Positions 1 to 9,839 of a DNA stretch of 64,000 bases are shown one piece after another. The stretch is from Mactromeris polynyma. Taxonomy: Eukaryota; Mollusca; Bivalvia; Venerida; Mactridae. The DNA lies in assembly GCA_032209605.1 (NCBI GenBank), contig JASFXZ010000077.1, positions 496,001-560,000 of the forward strand, read 5' to 3'. A program made the position numbers and the translations under genes. Every line of letters starts with the position of its first letter. Within the stretch, counting starts at the first letter, position 1. The notes beneath the pieces are model-generated. The model saw only the letters and a list, made by a program, of their open reading frames with translations. It was not told where the DNA came from and did no database searches.

Positions 1-299
1 ATAACATATTGTCACACCCGAATTTCGAGCCCCTTGACCTCGATTCTGTTGACCACTGGAATACTCGGGTAAATGTGGTTTCTTATAAACCAAAAAACAC
101 TAGAATAAGAAATAGTTATGCATTATTTTATTCATAACTCAAAACAAACGTATAGTATAACTTACCAAACCTATCAGTACATTGACGTTAACACATACAT
201 ATAACCTTGCCATCCCCGGTTAGAGAAATATAAAACGCTGCTTAAATAATGATGCTAAACAAAAATGAACATAGACATAAACTGTTTTCTATAAGGTTG

Positions 300-305
300 T
301 TTATT
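300..305 (-). promoter_or_regulatory. Candidate poly(A) signal AATAAA for the acidic-tailed protein gene
   Basis: AATAAA lies on the minus strand about 25 nt beyond the stop codon. A second AATAAA lies at 127-132 and would give a longer 3' UTR. Such hexamers are frequent by chance in AT-rich DNA. Confidence 0.4.
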
Positions 306-330
306 GTCTGACCTTTCCGTTTTCTTAATA

Positions 331-1358
331 TCACGAGCTTGTACCTTCACACTTTTGTTCTTTCGTATCACTTGTATTTTTAATACTGTCATCAATGTTT
401 TCCTTGCCGGAATCAACAGACTCATCCTTTGTCGGAGAAATTTCTGATTTAGTTTCATTGCAACCCTTATTCTCTTCAACATTCTGCTTGCGTTCATTTG
501 TGTTTTCATCTTCCTCTGTTTTCACAGTGTTTATTTCACTTTCCTCCTCTTCTTCTTCATCTTCTTTTAGCATTTCGAGTTCATTTTCTTTTTCCTTAGT
601 TTGTCCTTCAGTTTCTGCATGCAACGGTTTTATTTTTCCTTCAGCAGCCGCGGATTCTTTAGCAGTAAATCCTTGCGAGCTGCTAGCTTTAACTGAAATG
701 CCATCTTTATCAACAAATACCAGTTCATCGGGCAATTTTTCAGGTAGTGTGTATTCTCCTGTGGAACCGGCAAAAAACTGAGGTTCTACGTCTTGCTTAT
801 CTTTTTCAATAAGTGGTGGCGCAAAATAGGTTTTGTAATTGGTTTCTTGAACCATTTTAACTTTGCGTGGACTGACGAATGTTGGAAAATAGGATGATGA
901 TGACGAATCTTCAATTTTCTTTACAGTGTTTTCTTGAGATTGAGCTTTGAATCCTACATTTCGATTTGCACTTCCGCTGATTATTTTATAGTTCAAGTCC
1001 CTTACATTAGTGAAAAAAAGTTCGCTACTGTTCTTTGGCATGATTTTGTTCCTTTTTGTATCTTTTTCAGTCGGAGCTATGGTAACTTTTTTGTTTGAAA
1101 CTTTTGGACGTACTTCATCTTCTTCATCAGAGAATTCTACTGGTTTTGATTGTTTTTTCACTGAAGGTCGCGCAATTTCCCCACGTGCTAATTTGTCTTC
1201 CACTTCCTGCTCACTAAGTCCAGGGAGATATTTTCTTACAATTGCTGCAGTTGTTAGGTTATCCTCTGATGGTTCTAACGTTGGAAAGAAATAATCTGAC
1301 CTCTCTCTGCTGACTTGCCGTATGCGATTTTTTCTGCATTCGTAACACAATTGTGGTC
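331..1358 (-). CDS. Terminal coding exon 3 of the acidic-tailed protein gene
   Basis: The acceptor is TTATTTCAG|GACCACAATTG (AG at 1359-1360). The exon enters in phase 1 (codon GGA) and is open for 341 codons to TGA at 331-333. It encodes about two thirds of the protein: CYEC near the start, a possible conserved segment reading KYLPGLSEQEVEDKLARGE, repeated Y-F-x-P motifs, a Ser run (~312) and a Glu/Lys-rich C-terminus with a run of Glu at ~425-434. There is no initiating ATG near the 5' end, consistent with an internal boundary. Open frames seen on the opposite strand here are shadows of the Glu/Ser-rich coding. Confidence 0.85.
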
Positions 1359-3985
1359 CTGAAATAAGACAATATATGTTGAGAACTTGGTGCTATTTGT
1401 CAGTGGAACTTACAGAAAGTTATTGTATGAACTATGCATTGTGCTAGGTTGATTGAAACAGAATCAATATATATGGTTCAGTAGGTTATTGAGCATCAGG
1501 CAGAACCCGATGATGACGGCCGTAAATTTCAGAGGCAATGTTGACGAAAACATTTTTTATATCGTATACTGTTGGTATTGCACCAATTCCTTGCTTGCAT
1601 ACATTTGTACGGCGCTAGGAAGTGACAATCACTTATCAATGTGAAGATGATATCAGTCGCAATAACAGCAATTGCAGCGCCACTGCATAAACACTGCCAT
1701 ACAACCAAACAACTTGTCGGTAATGTTGTAATATGCAGTCATAAACGGAGGATTATGACAAACTAGCGCTTTCTATTATTTACTATAATTTTGAGAATGT
1801 ATTGGTATTCAGAATGTAACAAGTTAACCCTTCCATATTGCCTGTAACGTTACTTCAGCTTCTGTATTTGAGGTTTTTACAATTTATATAATTAAGTATT
1901 CAATTACTGCTGTTATAAGGAGCAGTATGACTATGACTGCCCTAACTACCGACAGTCGTAAACTACTATTTAGCGGTATTCATGCAAGTACCACTGGCAG
2001 TGATAAGTAGCAGTAATACTCCTGCTATTGCTGTTATTACTGGTGTTTACTTTACGGCGATCATTCACTTACCTATTATTTCACAACAGTCTCTGCTAGG
2101 AGAGGAAAAGGTAACTGTCATTGGTGTTCGATGTGCCATATCGTCGTCGTCTTCGTCTGAAATTTCGTCTGCCTCCACCAGGTGGCGCAGTTCTAAATAT
2201 ATATGTTATCTGTTATAATTATTGACTCTTAGTAAGTGTTTTGTACGCAAACATAATTAAAAAAAAACCGAACTATAGCCGTTTTCTGTTATATTGATAT
2301 AAAAATAAAAATGTTCCGTTGTGACAGAGACTAGTGAAATAAACTGTTCGTATGATATGATTAAACGAGACAACTTAATACTGATAAAAAATAAATTGAG
2401 TGAGTTGTAACATTTCTTCAATTTCAGAATATGAATTACAAATGATGAGCAAATACATACAAAGCATTAAATTTTAAATTTAAGTCTGTGTCAAAATCAT
2501 ATGAAATGGTGAATCAGTCTAATTTCAAAATGATGGGCGTGTTGCAATGAAAATAATACATTTCAAAAAAAATAAAACAAAGCTTATTCTTATGCATGTA
2601 TATACTTCAATGAATTATTAAAACCAGTTTTTCATCATAGCCTACTATAACACGCGTGGGACACACCATGACATTTGTATTGCATTTTGCCTTTCAAACC
2701 AATCAAAAGTTTACGACTGTATTGTTGCTCCAGGCAAAATAATAACATCGATTGTATCATTTTTATATAAAAATTAACTCTAGCATCAAATTAATAAATT
2801 TATAACAAAGATTACATAGTGCATATTTATATCCGTTCCCTTGCTATAACCCTTGTTTGTGATACCCACACCAGCAACAAGCACGCATGTATATTTACTT
2901 GGATTGCTCTATTCACAAGAAGAAACAATTTTTTCCAGACATATGTACAACATGTATGAGCTATTATTTATAATAGGCCAGTCGAAAACTATGTTACGCT
3001 AGGAGAATGGGAACCTTTCTAGATGAGAATCTGTTACCTGTACATGTAATTAATGGTCTCGTACGTTAAATTTACGATTCCTACACGCAGACGAGCTATT
3101 ACAAAGTAATCAGTCAGGATTTTCGTAATTGGTGACGAAATTATTTGAATGTTACCGACACCTCATTGATTTTGGTTATTAGCCCTCCAATCATTTGGAT
3201 TATTTCCAGTTCTGACTATTGAAAGGTTGTCAGGATTTAGCTGTTCACAAATAATCAGATTTTGGTTTACCTAGATTAAACTGGAGACAGTGTTACATTG
3301 CTTCACGAAGCTAAGTCATTGTATGGTATGAAATGTGGGTCTGTGTGTTATTAAGAAAGATATGAATATGCTATACTGAATTTGCACAATACGCCCGGTG
3401 CTCTGATAACCTAATCAGTGTTCCTGGACTGAAATATTAAGCATGTTGTATTGCTAGACTAAAATTGTTCATGAATCAATCCGAATTGGTCTATACAGCA
3501 TAACGTTTGGTCAATCACACTTAAAACATACCGATATCCCGACTTCGAAATATTAATATGAATGATGCAATGTTTTGTACATGATATGCAATGTTGTTTT
3601 TACGGTACGAATAAAACACAATATCACCTGGATGTGGAACGATGGAGCTAGGTCGGGATAACACCGGTTCACTCCATGTACTATATGGTGTGTGTGTTTC
3701 CCGATTGGAAGCCATCATGTGCCTGCTAGCACTTGTGTTTGGGCGGGAAATAGGACTTCCCTGCCGGAAGAACTGAGTCTGGCTTTGCGCCTGCTCGAGA
3801 TTTTGTCGTCTGAATGCTGCGCTATAACTGAGTCTTTCCCTCTCAGCTGATTGGTAAATATCTTCAACACTGATGACAAGGTCAGTTGGTTTTGTGGATT
3901 TAAAATGCGTGCGTCGTCTTGTGACGTGTGCATGGTTAGTGCGTCCTGACATTGGAGTGCGTTCTGGTGGTGCAGACTTTGTCAT
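331..3985 (-). CDS. Three-exon gene for an unrecognised 501-aa disordered, acidic-tailed protein
   Basis: Seen: three coding blocks (3628-3985, 2073-2192, 331-1358) are each bounded by GT/AG signals, and both joins are phase 1, giving one continuous 501-residue frame ending in TGA at 331-333. The ATG (3983-3985) lies directly at a splice acceptor (TTGCATTTCAG), so a non-coding first exon should lie further upstream; I did not find it. The protein has no signal peptide or membrane segment. The N-terminus is basic and Ser/Gln-rich, followed by an acidic patch (about residues 130-138), a CxxC at 164-167, a short conserved-looking segment near 196-226 (KYLPGLSEQEVEDKLARGE), three aromatic-Pro motifs (YFFPT ~182, YFPT ~316, YFAPP ~337) and a highly charged Glu-rich tail (~410-490). 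I do not recognise the family. Inference: an intracellular scaffold or regulatory protein. AATAAA candidates follow the stop at 300-305 and 127-132. Confidence 0.75.
1359..2072 (-). other. Intron 2 of the acidic-tailed protein gene
   Basis: This is the sequence between the donor GTAAGT at 2067-2072 and the acceptor at 1359-1360. It is AT-rich, with stops in all frames apart from short chance ORFs. No repeat was recognised. Confidence 0.6.
2073..2192 (-). CDS. Coding exon 2 (symmetric phase 1-1 cassette, 120 nt)
   Basis: The acceptor is TATATTTAG (AG at 2193-2194) and the donor is a perfect AATAG|GTAAGT (GT at 2071-2072). The exon is open throughout and encodes 39 full residues: a hydrophobic start (LRHLVEADE), an acidic run (ISDEDDDD) and a segment ending SPSRDCCEII. 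The last base G completes a Gly codon with the first two bases of the exon at 1358. Because it is 120 nt and phase 1 at both ends, leaving it out also keeps the frame (461 aa), so it could be alternatively spliced. The acceptor lacks a strong pyrimidine tract, which is the main weakness. Confidence 0.65.
2193..3627 (-). other. Intron 1 of the acidic-tailed protein gene
   Basis: The intron runs from the donor GTGATA at 3622-3627 to the acceptor at 2193-2194. It is AT-rich unique sequence. I saw no further exon with matching phase and good splice sites. Confidence 0.6.
3628..3985 (-). CDS. Coding exon 1 of the acidic-tailed protein gene
   Basis: This exon is 358 nt: 119 codons plus one base. 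It starts with ATG right after the acceptor CAG at 3986-3988 and ends at CCAG|GTGATA (GT at 3626-3627). It encodes the Ser/Gln/Arg-rich N-terminus, including a basic cluster (TRRRTHFKSTK) and a segment reading DIYQSAERERLSYSAAFRRQ. If translation starts in an earlier exon instead, this ATG would be internal. The reading frame continues past the donor into the intron for a short way before stopping, so the splice boundary rests on the donor and the phase match with the next exons. Confidence 0.75.
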
Positions 3986-4287
3986 CTGAAATGCAACAAA
4001 CAACACAAACATTCATTTTGCAACCAAACACCCAAACTTCACTCGTGCATATGGTACAATGAAACACATTCCACAAAGCAGAGTTGAAATACATATCTTT
4101 GTGGATCAATAAATAAAATTGAAATGTTTTTGAACTGATTGATTATTTACCAGGTAGAATTTAAATGACAGTATTGTACTTTGTTTTCGTGCTAATAATG
4201 ACAATGTCTAATCTGTGACCTGCATGAATATCAATTTTACATAATAATAAAGGAGTTTCGTCGAAGTTTATTGGGGTATTATTACAG

Positions 4288-4452
4288 AGTTATCTCTTCA
4301 GAGCGACCCCCTCTTGGGGAACCATGTTTTAGACAACATTATCAGTTTTCCCGTAGTGAATGTTTACTTCTAATAAGAGCAACAACCTCGCAACAACTGC
4401 CGAAAAGTGCCAGCCTAAAAAACTGTTTGCTATGGAGAGGTTGCATTGCATT
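4288..4452 (+). repeat. Dispersed palindromic repeat, copy 1
   Basis: This copy aligns over its whole length with 20818-20971, and with the reverse complement of 9679-9839. Shared landmarks are a leading CTCTTCAGAGCGACCCC-like block, AACATTATCA in the middle, AGAGCAACAACCTC, and a closing TTGCTATGGAGAGGTTGCA. The second half is self-complementary (AACCTC...GAGGTT), so it can form a hairpin. It looks like a non-autonomous DNA element; no coding capacity. Confidence 0.7.
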
Positions 4453-4469
4453 AAGTAAGTACTACTAGT

Positions 4470-7146
4470 AAGTAAATTATTATATTATGTTATCAAGTGT
4501 TCCTTCGACAGTTTATTAAATTAACGAAAATCATCCATTTAGGCTTATCGATATCGCCGACAGCGCATTTTTAAAGCAGATTTTGATAACAATAAGCCCG
4601 AAATTTGTCTGGCGATGTCACGTACGTATAATATGGCAAGAATGTATGGCACAGATGAGGCAGAATTATCAAGTTGATAATTGACAAAAGTTTTTTTTAT
4701 AAAAGTTATATTTCATCTCACGTTTATTCTATAGTAGTGTTGCTTTTATCAGAACCAGCTAATGGCTTTGTCCTATAGACTATAACGCTGTTTATTATGC
4801 AGTCAGAATGTCCTAATTGTAAATACACAAGTATCAAGTTATAGTAGAATGGTTTGGAAAAGTTACGGATGCAATACAGAGGCGTCTAATTTGAAATAAT
4901 TAATCCTAACGGGATAAGCCCACATTGTGAAATTTGTTCCTACGACACAGAAAATAAACCATGTACCGTGAACCAATCACCAAGTGCTTTCACAAAGTGC
5001 ATATGAACTCACTGTGCGTTATTTACCGTACTGTTGTATTATAGTTGGATGGCTCCAATGTTCGATAGATTACTGTGCAATAGAAATATACGTTTTTTAT
5101 CCTTACGTAAAATATTTAACCGACTAATTGAATTTTGAGAATTCACACTACATAATATGAGTCGTTCATGTGCACAGTTTAATCAAACACAGCAAAATAA
5201 GTTTTTGAAGTTGAAACAAGCTCAAATGAAAGCCATTTTGTGTCGACAAACCTCAGACTGGAAAAATATGTAATGGGTAATGTTATTACGCACTTGATTT
5301 TCGCCACATTCTTAAAGGCTTGTCAGACATTGCCTATTATTTGGCCTCAATAATCTTGGAAATTTTAAATGAAACATTCGTGGTTCACGCCCCTCTATAC
5401 TATTCGCCTTTTTCATACGAATAAGACACACTTTGTTCGTTAAAATGTTAGCTATGATAATGCCGGCTATTTTTGCTTTCAGTCACATAAAAATAAGTTT
5501 TCTATTCTAACTCTTTGTATTTATTTTAAAAGTTTTATAATTATGGACAGTCGATTTTTCATGTTGATGCCAAAATCTGACGCGACGTTTGAAAACATAA
5601 CATAATTCTTATTCGACCTGAGACGGTTTAGAATTATGTCATACAATGTTCACATCATTAACTTTGAAACATTCGTCTTCAGAGTTCATACTTCTAAGAT
5701 TTTTAGAAAGTCACACTCGTTGTTTCCCATTCCTTAAGTTTTTGCTAAATAGTAAAGGTGCATCGAAGGTACGTGTACCTTAACCTTAATGAAGAAATAC
5801 TAACAATGAAAAAATATTCCTTAAAGCGCTTAATTAATAAGACAGATATTTTTTGAAACTTTGAGGAAAAACATCGAAATTCGTAGAAATTAAGGTATTA
5901 TTGCTTCGAAGAAGCTTAAAGAATACGGATAAATTCAGAAATCTTCCGAAATAAGATCAAAGTACAGTTCATTACTTAAACATTCTACGCAGGCAGACTA
6001 GAGTGATTTAAAAAATGAAAGATAATTACCAACAATGAAAGAATCCTAAGAATCCAAGTCTTATCACATTTATACGTGTTTTTGAATGTTACCAGAATTC
6101 GATACTTAACAAACTTAGACACAAATCTCTTATCGAAGATTATATTTTAAAACTGACACGGTCGTGTTAATTGATTCTTTGAAAGCTTCTATTTATGTAA
6201 CCTCATATGCTTCCCAAATCCTTTCAGTCGTTTTAATGGAGTTTCTTTTGTGCACAGCCTAATTAAACATAAAACTTTCTATACCTACAAAAATGGCTGG
6301 TACAATAAGGTATAGTGGGTTTTATCATTTAAAACGTTCCTTATGACAATGTGCCTGTTATTGACCACGATTCAATGTGTTATTTGAACATGTCGATTGA
6401 GTATCAGTACAACCATGTGGGCTGTTTGCTATCTCTGCAAGGGCCATAAAAAGTACCTACAGATAATGGGCCGATAAGTTAACACACACGGTTAACAAGA
6501 GCATTTAGAGATGATTTGATCTACAACTTGAATATTGCACGTTCATAGCTTATTAAAACTGATTTTGACAAATTTTATTCATTGCGAAAAGTTGTATTGT
6601 GTGAAGGCATTTCTAACACAGCGCTAAATATCTCAACATTCATACACAAAAATATGAGATTGCGAATGAGTTCCTTGTCCAGAGTTGTCGTTCTTGAAAA
6701 ATACGAAACAAGATTAGAGATGTTCGTAAATTTATATGTTTAGAAGTATTTCTATTTTTTTGCTATAGCCTAACACTCGACATGCTATTTCATGTTTTGG
6801 GGCTGGAAACTTTGAGTTATTGTCATTGGCTTAAATGTGTGGTATGTTTTATTTATAAGAGAAAATAGTTTTATTATCTGCCGTTGTTATAAACTATAAA
6901 TGCCCAATTTGCTTTTTAAATGACACGAAGAATTTTGAAATGCAAAAAAGCAAGTGTGACCACCCAGTTCATCATTTCCTATCCTAAAACAGTTTTTGTT
7001 AAAATCTTGATTACATTATTCACACTTTCACAATTTTGTTTTTGATATGAAGTGCTGAACAAAAAAATTATCACTGGTCTTTCGTAGAAGTTTGACCAAT
7101 CGCAAGTCTCTTGACTTTATTTCTATGATGGAATAATCCGCCTTAA
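4470..7146. other. AT-rich non-coding stretch, nothing recognised
   Basis: No open frame over about 60 codons, no clear splice pair and no repeat family recognised. Presumably intergenic, or intron of the upstream part of the gene ending at 331. Confidence 0.5.
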
Positions 7147-7208
7147 ATTTAAGAATAACAAATTATTTTATTAGAATAACAAATTATTTTTAAGAATAAC
7201 AAATTATT
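7147..7208. repeat. Short tandem repeat, three copies of AAGAATAACAAATTATT-like unit
   Basis: The motif AGAATAACAAATTATT occurs three times at roughly 22-27-base spacing with slight length variation. AT-rich; no function suggested. Confidence 0.7.
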
Positions 7209-7885
7209 ACATTATTTGTCGGTTTTAAGTCGCAAAATATTTGGATTGGAAGAATTATACAAAAGAGAATTGAACGTTTTAAGGTTTTAGCGAAAATATG
7301 GATCAATCAGATTAAATGTCATCGACATGTTTTGAACAATTTTAGCGGTAAGGAAAACATAGTTACTTCTCAACGATTCTCAATGGTAACCACAGCAGCG
7401 TAAGGAGGACTTAATGGTAGGATTGTAAGTCTTCAAACGATAGTTAAACGTTACATTTTGATTCAGAATTAAACTACATTAGTGGAGATATATTTCTCAA
7501 GGAATGTGTCAATGGCAAATAAAATTATGTAAAAAACATGTCGAGAAGTTAACAAGAAAATGTTTTATCCACATTACCTAATACACATTAAAACAATGTA
7601 GTCATTTTAATAGGAAAGTCTAAAAAACTGCGCCTTTGTCAAGTTAGTCCTATAAAAGTCTTTAAGTATACAAATGTGCTATCCACATTACACTATAAAC
7701 GTACACATTTTAAGCGGAAAGAGTCTTCAATTTACAAAAGGACACTATTTGTTATACACATTTACCTCGTTGCTGATGCGATCGGTTTCATGTAATGAGT
7801 CAACAGTAATGATTTTATTCTTTATTTTATATGCAATATACTTGTCACTGAAACACTGTCTTTAGCTGCTAACGCATTGTGTTTA

Positions 7886-8226
7886 AATCTTTAACAGTGA
7901 TTCTGAACGTTATTGCATTTTAACGCCAATATACCTTTGATTGTGATTTCTAAAGGACACTAATTTTGAACGCTAATGTACCTTTAACAATTATTTTGAA
8001 TGTCAAAACATCTTTAACAGTGATTTTGAACGCTAATATGCCTTTAAAAGAGGGTTAAACGGTATTGTTGTACCTTTAACAACTATTTTGAATGTTAAAA
8101 CATCTTTAACAGTCATGTTGAACGCAAATGTACCTCTAACAGTGATTTTGAACGCAAATGTAACTTTAAAAGATGTTGAACGCTAATGTACCTTTAACAG
8201 TGATTTAGAACGCTAATGTACCTTTG
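7886..8226. repeat. Degenerate ~30-bp tandem repeat
   Basis: About eleven diverged copies of a unit built on CTTTAACAGTGATTTTGAAC followed by GCTAATGTAC. Copies differ by substitutions and small deletions, so this is an old array. Stops occur in all frames; non-coding. Confidence 0.75.
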
Positions 8227-9044
8227 AAACATGTACTTGAGTTGCAGCACAATTTATTATTCGTTGTTGAATGATAACAAACATGCTATCATTACTGAAG
8301 TGCATAGAGTATCGATCTATCCACAGTTTGATATCACAGTCAGGTACATTTATCAAGGGCTTATAAGTACTTCCGAACAAATATTGAGAGAAATAATCGA
8401 ACTGTAATCTTATTGTACAAACAAAACCCTTATCTGAATAGTTTAATTTAGGTCCAAAGAATAAACGTGTATATCTTGTTTAGTTGTACATAAAGCGCCG
8501 ATCACAGCCCGGATCAAATTCAGATTTAGAATAGAAAATCTGCTTTGTTAATACATATGGATTAAGGTATTATATCCAGGCCTTCTAAATTAGAATTCCC
8601 CTTGCTAACCCATACAACAAGATGGGTATGTCGTTCAGTGAATCATGGTTGTTTTTTATTAGTAAAATATTTAAGTCTTGGCGATGTTGTTGTAATAACA
8701 AAATATAAATTTTGATTATCATCAAAATATTTTGGACATTGAATAAATTGGTGTGGGATTGTGAGAGATTAAAATACAATGTTATCGTATATGTAGCCTA
8801 ATTGCTCTATGATACCGATAGGAATATTTCTGTCTATTCTATTGTATGCTTCTAATGTTATTTGCGATGATTGTAATGGTCGTATAGATCTATTGAAAGC
8901 GATGTTTGTTCGGAAGCACGCACACTTTCAATTCCAAGTCATTAGCTTTGATAAATCAATATATCACTTTGAAAAAAAAGCACATAAATCAAGACGAATC
9001 ATTAAATACATTTCTGTTATCATGATACACGTTTAATAAGTGTC
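8227..9044. other. AT-rich non-coding stretch
   Basis: Two short open frames are present (minus 8585-8779, plus 8809-9036), but their composition is that of chance AT-rich ORFs. Nothing else seen. Confidence 0.5.
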
Positions 9045-9229
9045 TACTGTAAAACCTCAATAATAAGAGCACTATTGGTTTTGAAGAAAGTCGGTGTCAG
9101 TTGTGAGATGGTGGTCAGATTATCTAATTAAAATGTGGAAGAAAAAAAACAAAAACGGGTCCATGAAACATGGTCTTATTGTGAGGTTGTCTTAACTTCG
9201 GGGTGGTCTTTAAATGAGGTTTTACTGTA
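9045..9229. mobile_element. 185-bp MITE with perfect terminal inverted repeats (Tc1/mariner or pogo-like)
   Basis: The left end TACTGTAAAACCTCA (9045-9059) is the exact reverse complement of the right end TGAGGTTTTACTGTA (9215-9229). This fits a TA target-site duplication flanking 13-bp inverted repeats beginning CTGTAAAACCTCA. Ends of the type CAGTAAAACCTC are known from pogo/Tigger elements. The interior has no ORF, so this is a non-autonomous copy. Confidence 0.75.
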
Positions 9230-9399
9230 TGCTCGATACGTATCTTTAAACATGATTATATTCAGGAGTTTATTGCTTTAACAGTGCGAATATAATTCGT
9301 ATTTGATATCTGCATCATCTATCTTTTAAGTATTTACAGCAAAATTTAAATTATGAATAACATGTGAATTTGCCCAATAACTGGCTATTTTTCAGATTA

Positions 9400-9618
9400 T
9401 TTGGCAAAATTTATCTACTTCGCTATGTGGAAAAAAATTCTACAAATCTGTGAAAATTACACTGTACTTATATTACTATTTGTGTTCAATATTTGTCTGA
9501 CATTATGTAACTACCACCATATTTCATTTTAAATCTTTACTATGCTCTGATGACTAATTCTCTCTCACCGACTATATATGTGGCAAAAAATGTTGTAAAA
9601 TGTTTAATGCCGAAATAA
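9400..9618 (+). mobile_element. Candidate LINE 3' end leading into a microsatellite tail
   Basis: The sequence ends in GCCGAAATAAATCGTATCGT, i.e. an AATAAA followed directly by a pentanucleotide repeat. This arrangement is typical of the 3' ends of L2/CR1/jockey-type non-LTR retrotransposons. No reverse transcriptase coding is present, so any copy is 5'-truncated; the left boundary is a guess. Confidence 0.4.
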
Positions 9619-9668
9619 ATCGTATCGTATCGTATCGTATCGTATCGTATTGTATTGTATTGTATTAT
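9619..9668. repeat. ATCGT pentanucleotide microsatellite
   Basis: About six ATCGT units pass into about three ATTGT units (a C-to-T change, as expected from CpG decay). It directly follows the LINE-like AATAAA tail and directly precedes a dispersed repeat copy at 9679. Confidence 0.9.
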
Positions 9669-9678
9669 ATATGTAAAA

Positions 9679-9839
9679 AGTGCAACCTCTCCAGAGCAAC
9701 ACGCTGTGGAAGACACAATGATTTACTGTTATAGAGAAGTTGTTGCTCTTGATAGCTTAAATTGATAATAAGTTCTAGCAATAGGAATATTGATAATGTT
9801 GTGGAAGAGAATTGGTTGCTCAAGAAAGGACCACTCCGG
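9679..9839 (-). repeat. Dispersed palindromic repeat, copy 3 (inverted orientation)
   Basis: On the minus strand this aligns with 20818-20971: both share the 18-base string AACATTATCAATATTCCT, then AGAGCAACAACYTCTC and a closing GGAGAGGTTGCACT. Boundaries are approximate, taken from where the match to the other two copies fades. Confidence 0.65.

Noticed and set aside
395..1294. Plus-strand ORFs at 395-781 and 1010-1294
   Set aside because: Ser/Phe-rich antisense shadows of the Glu/Lys-rich minus-strand coding exon.
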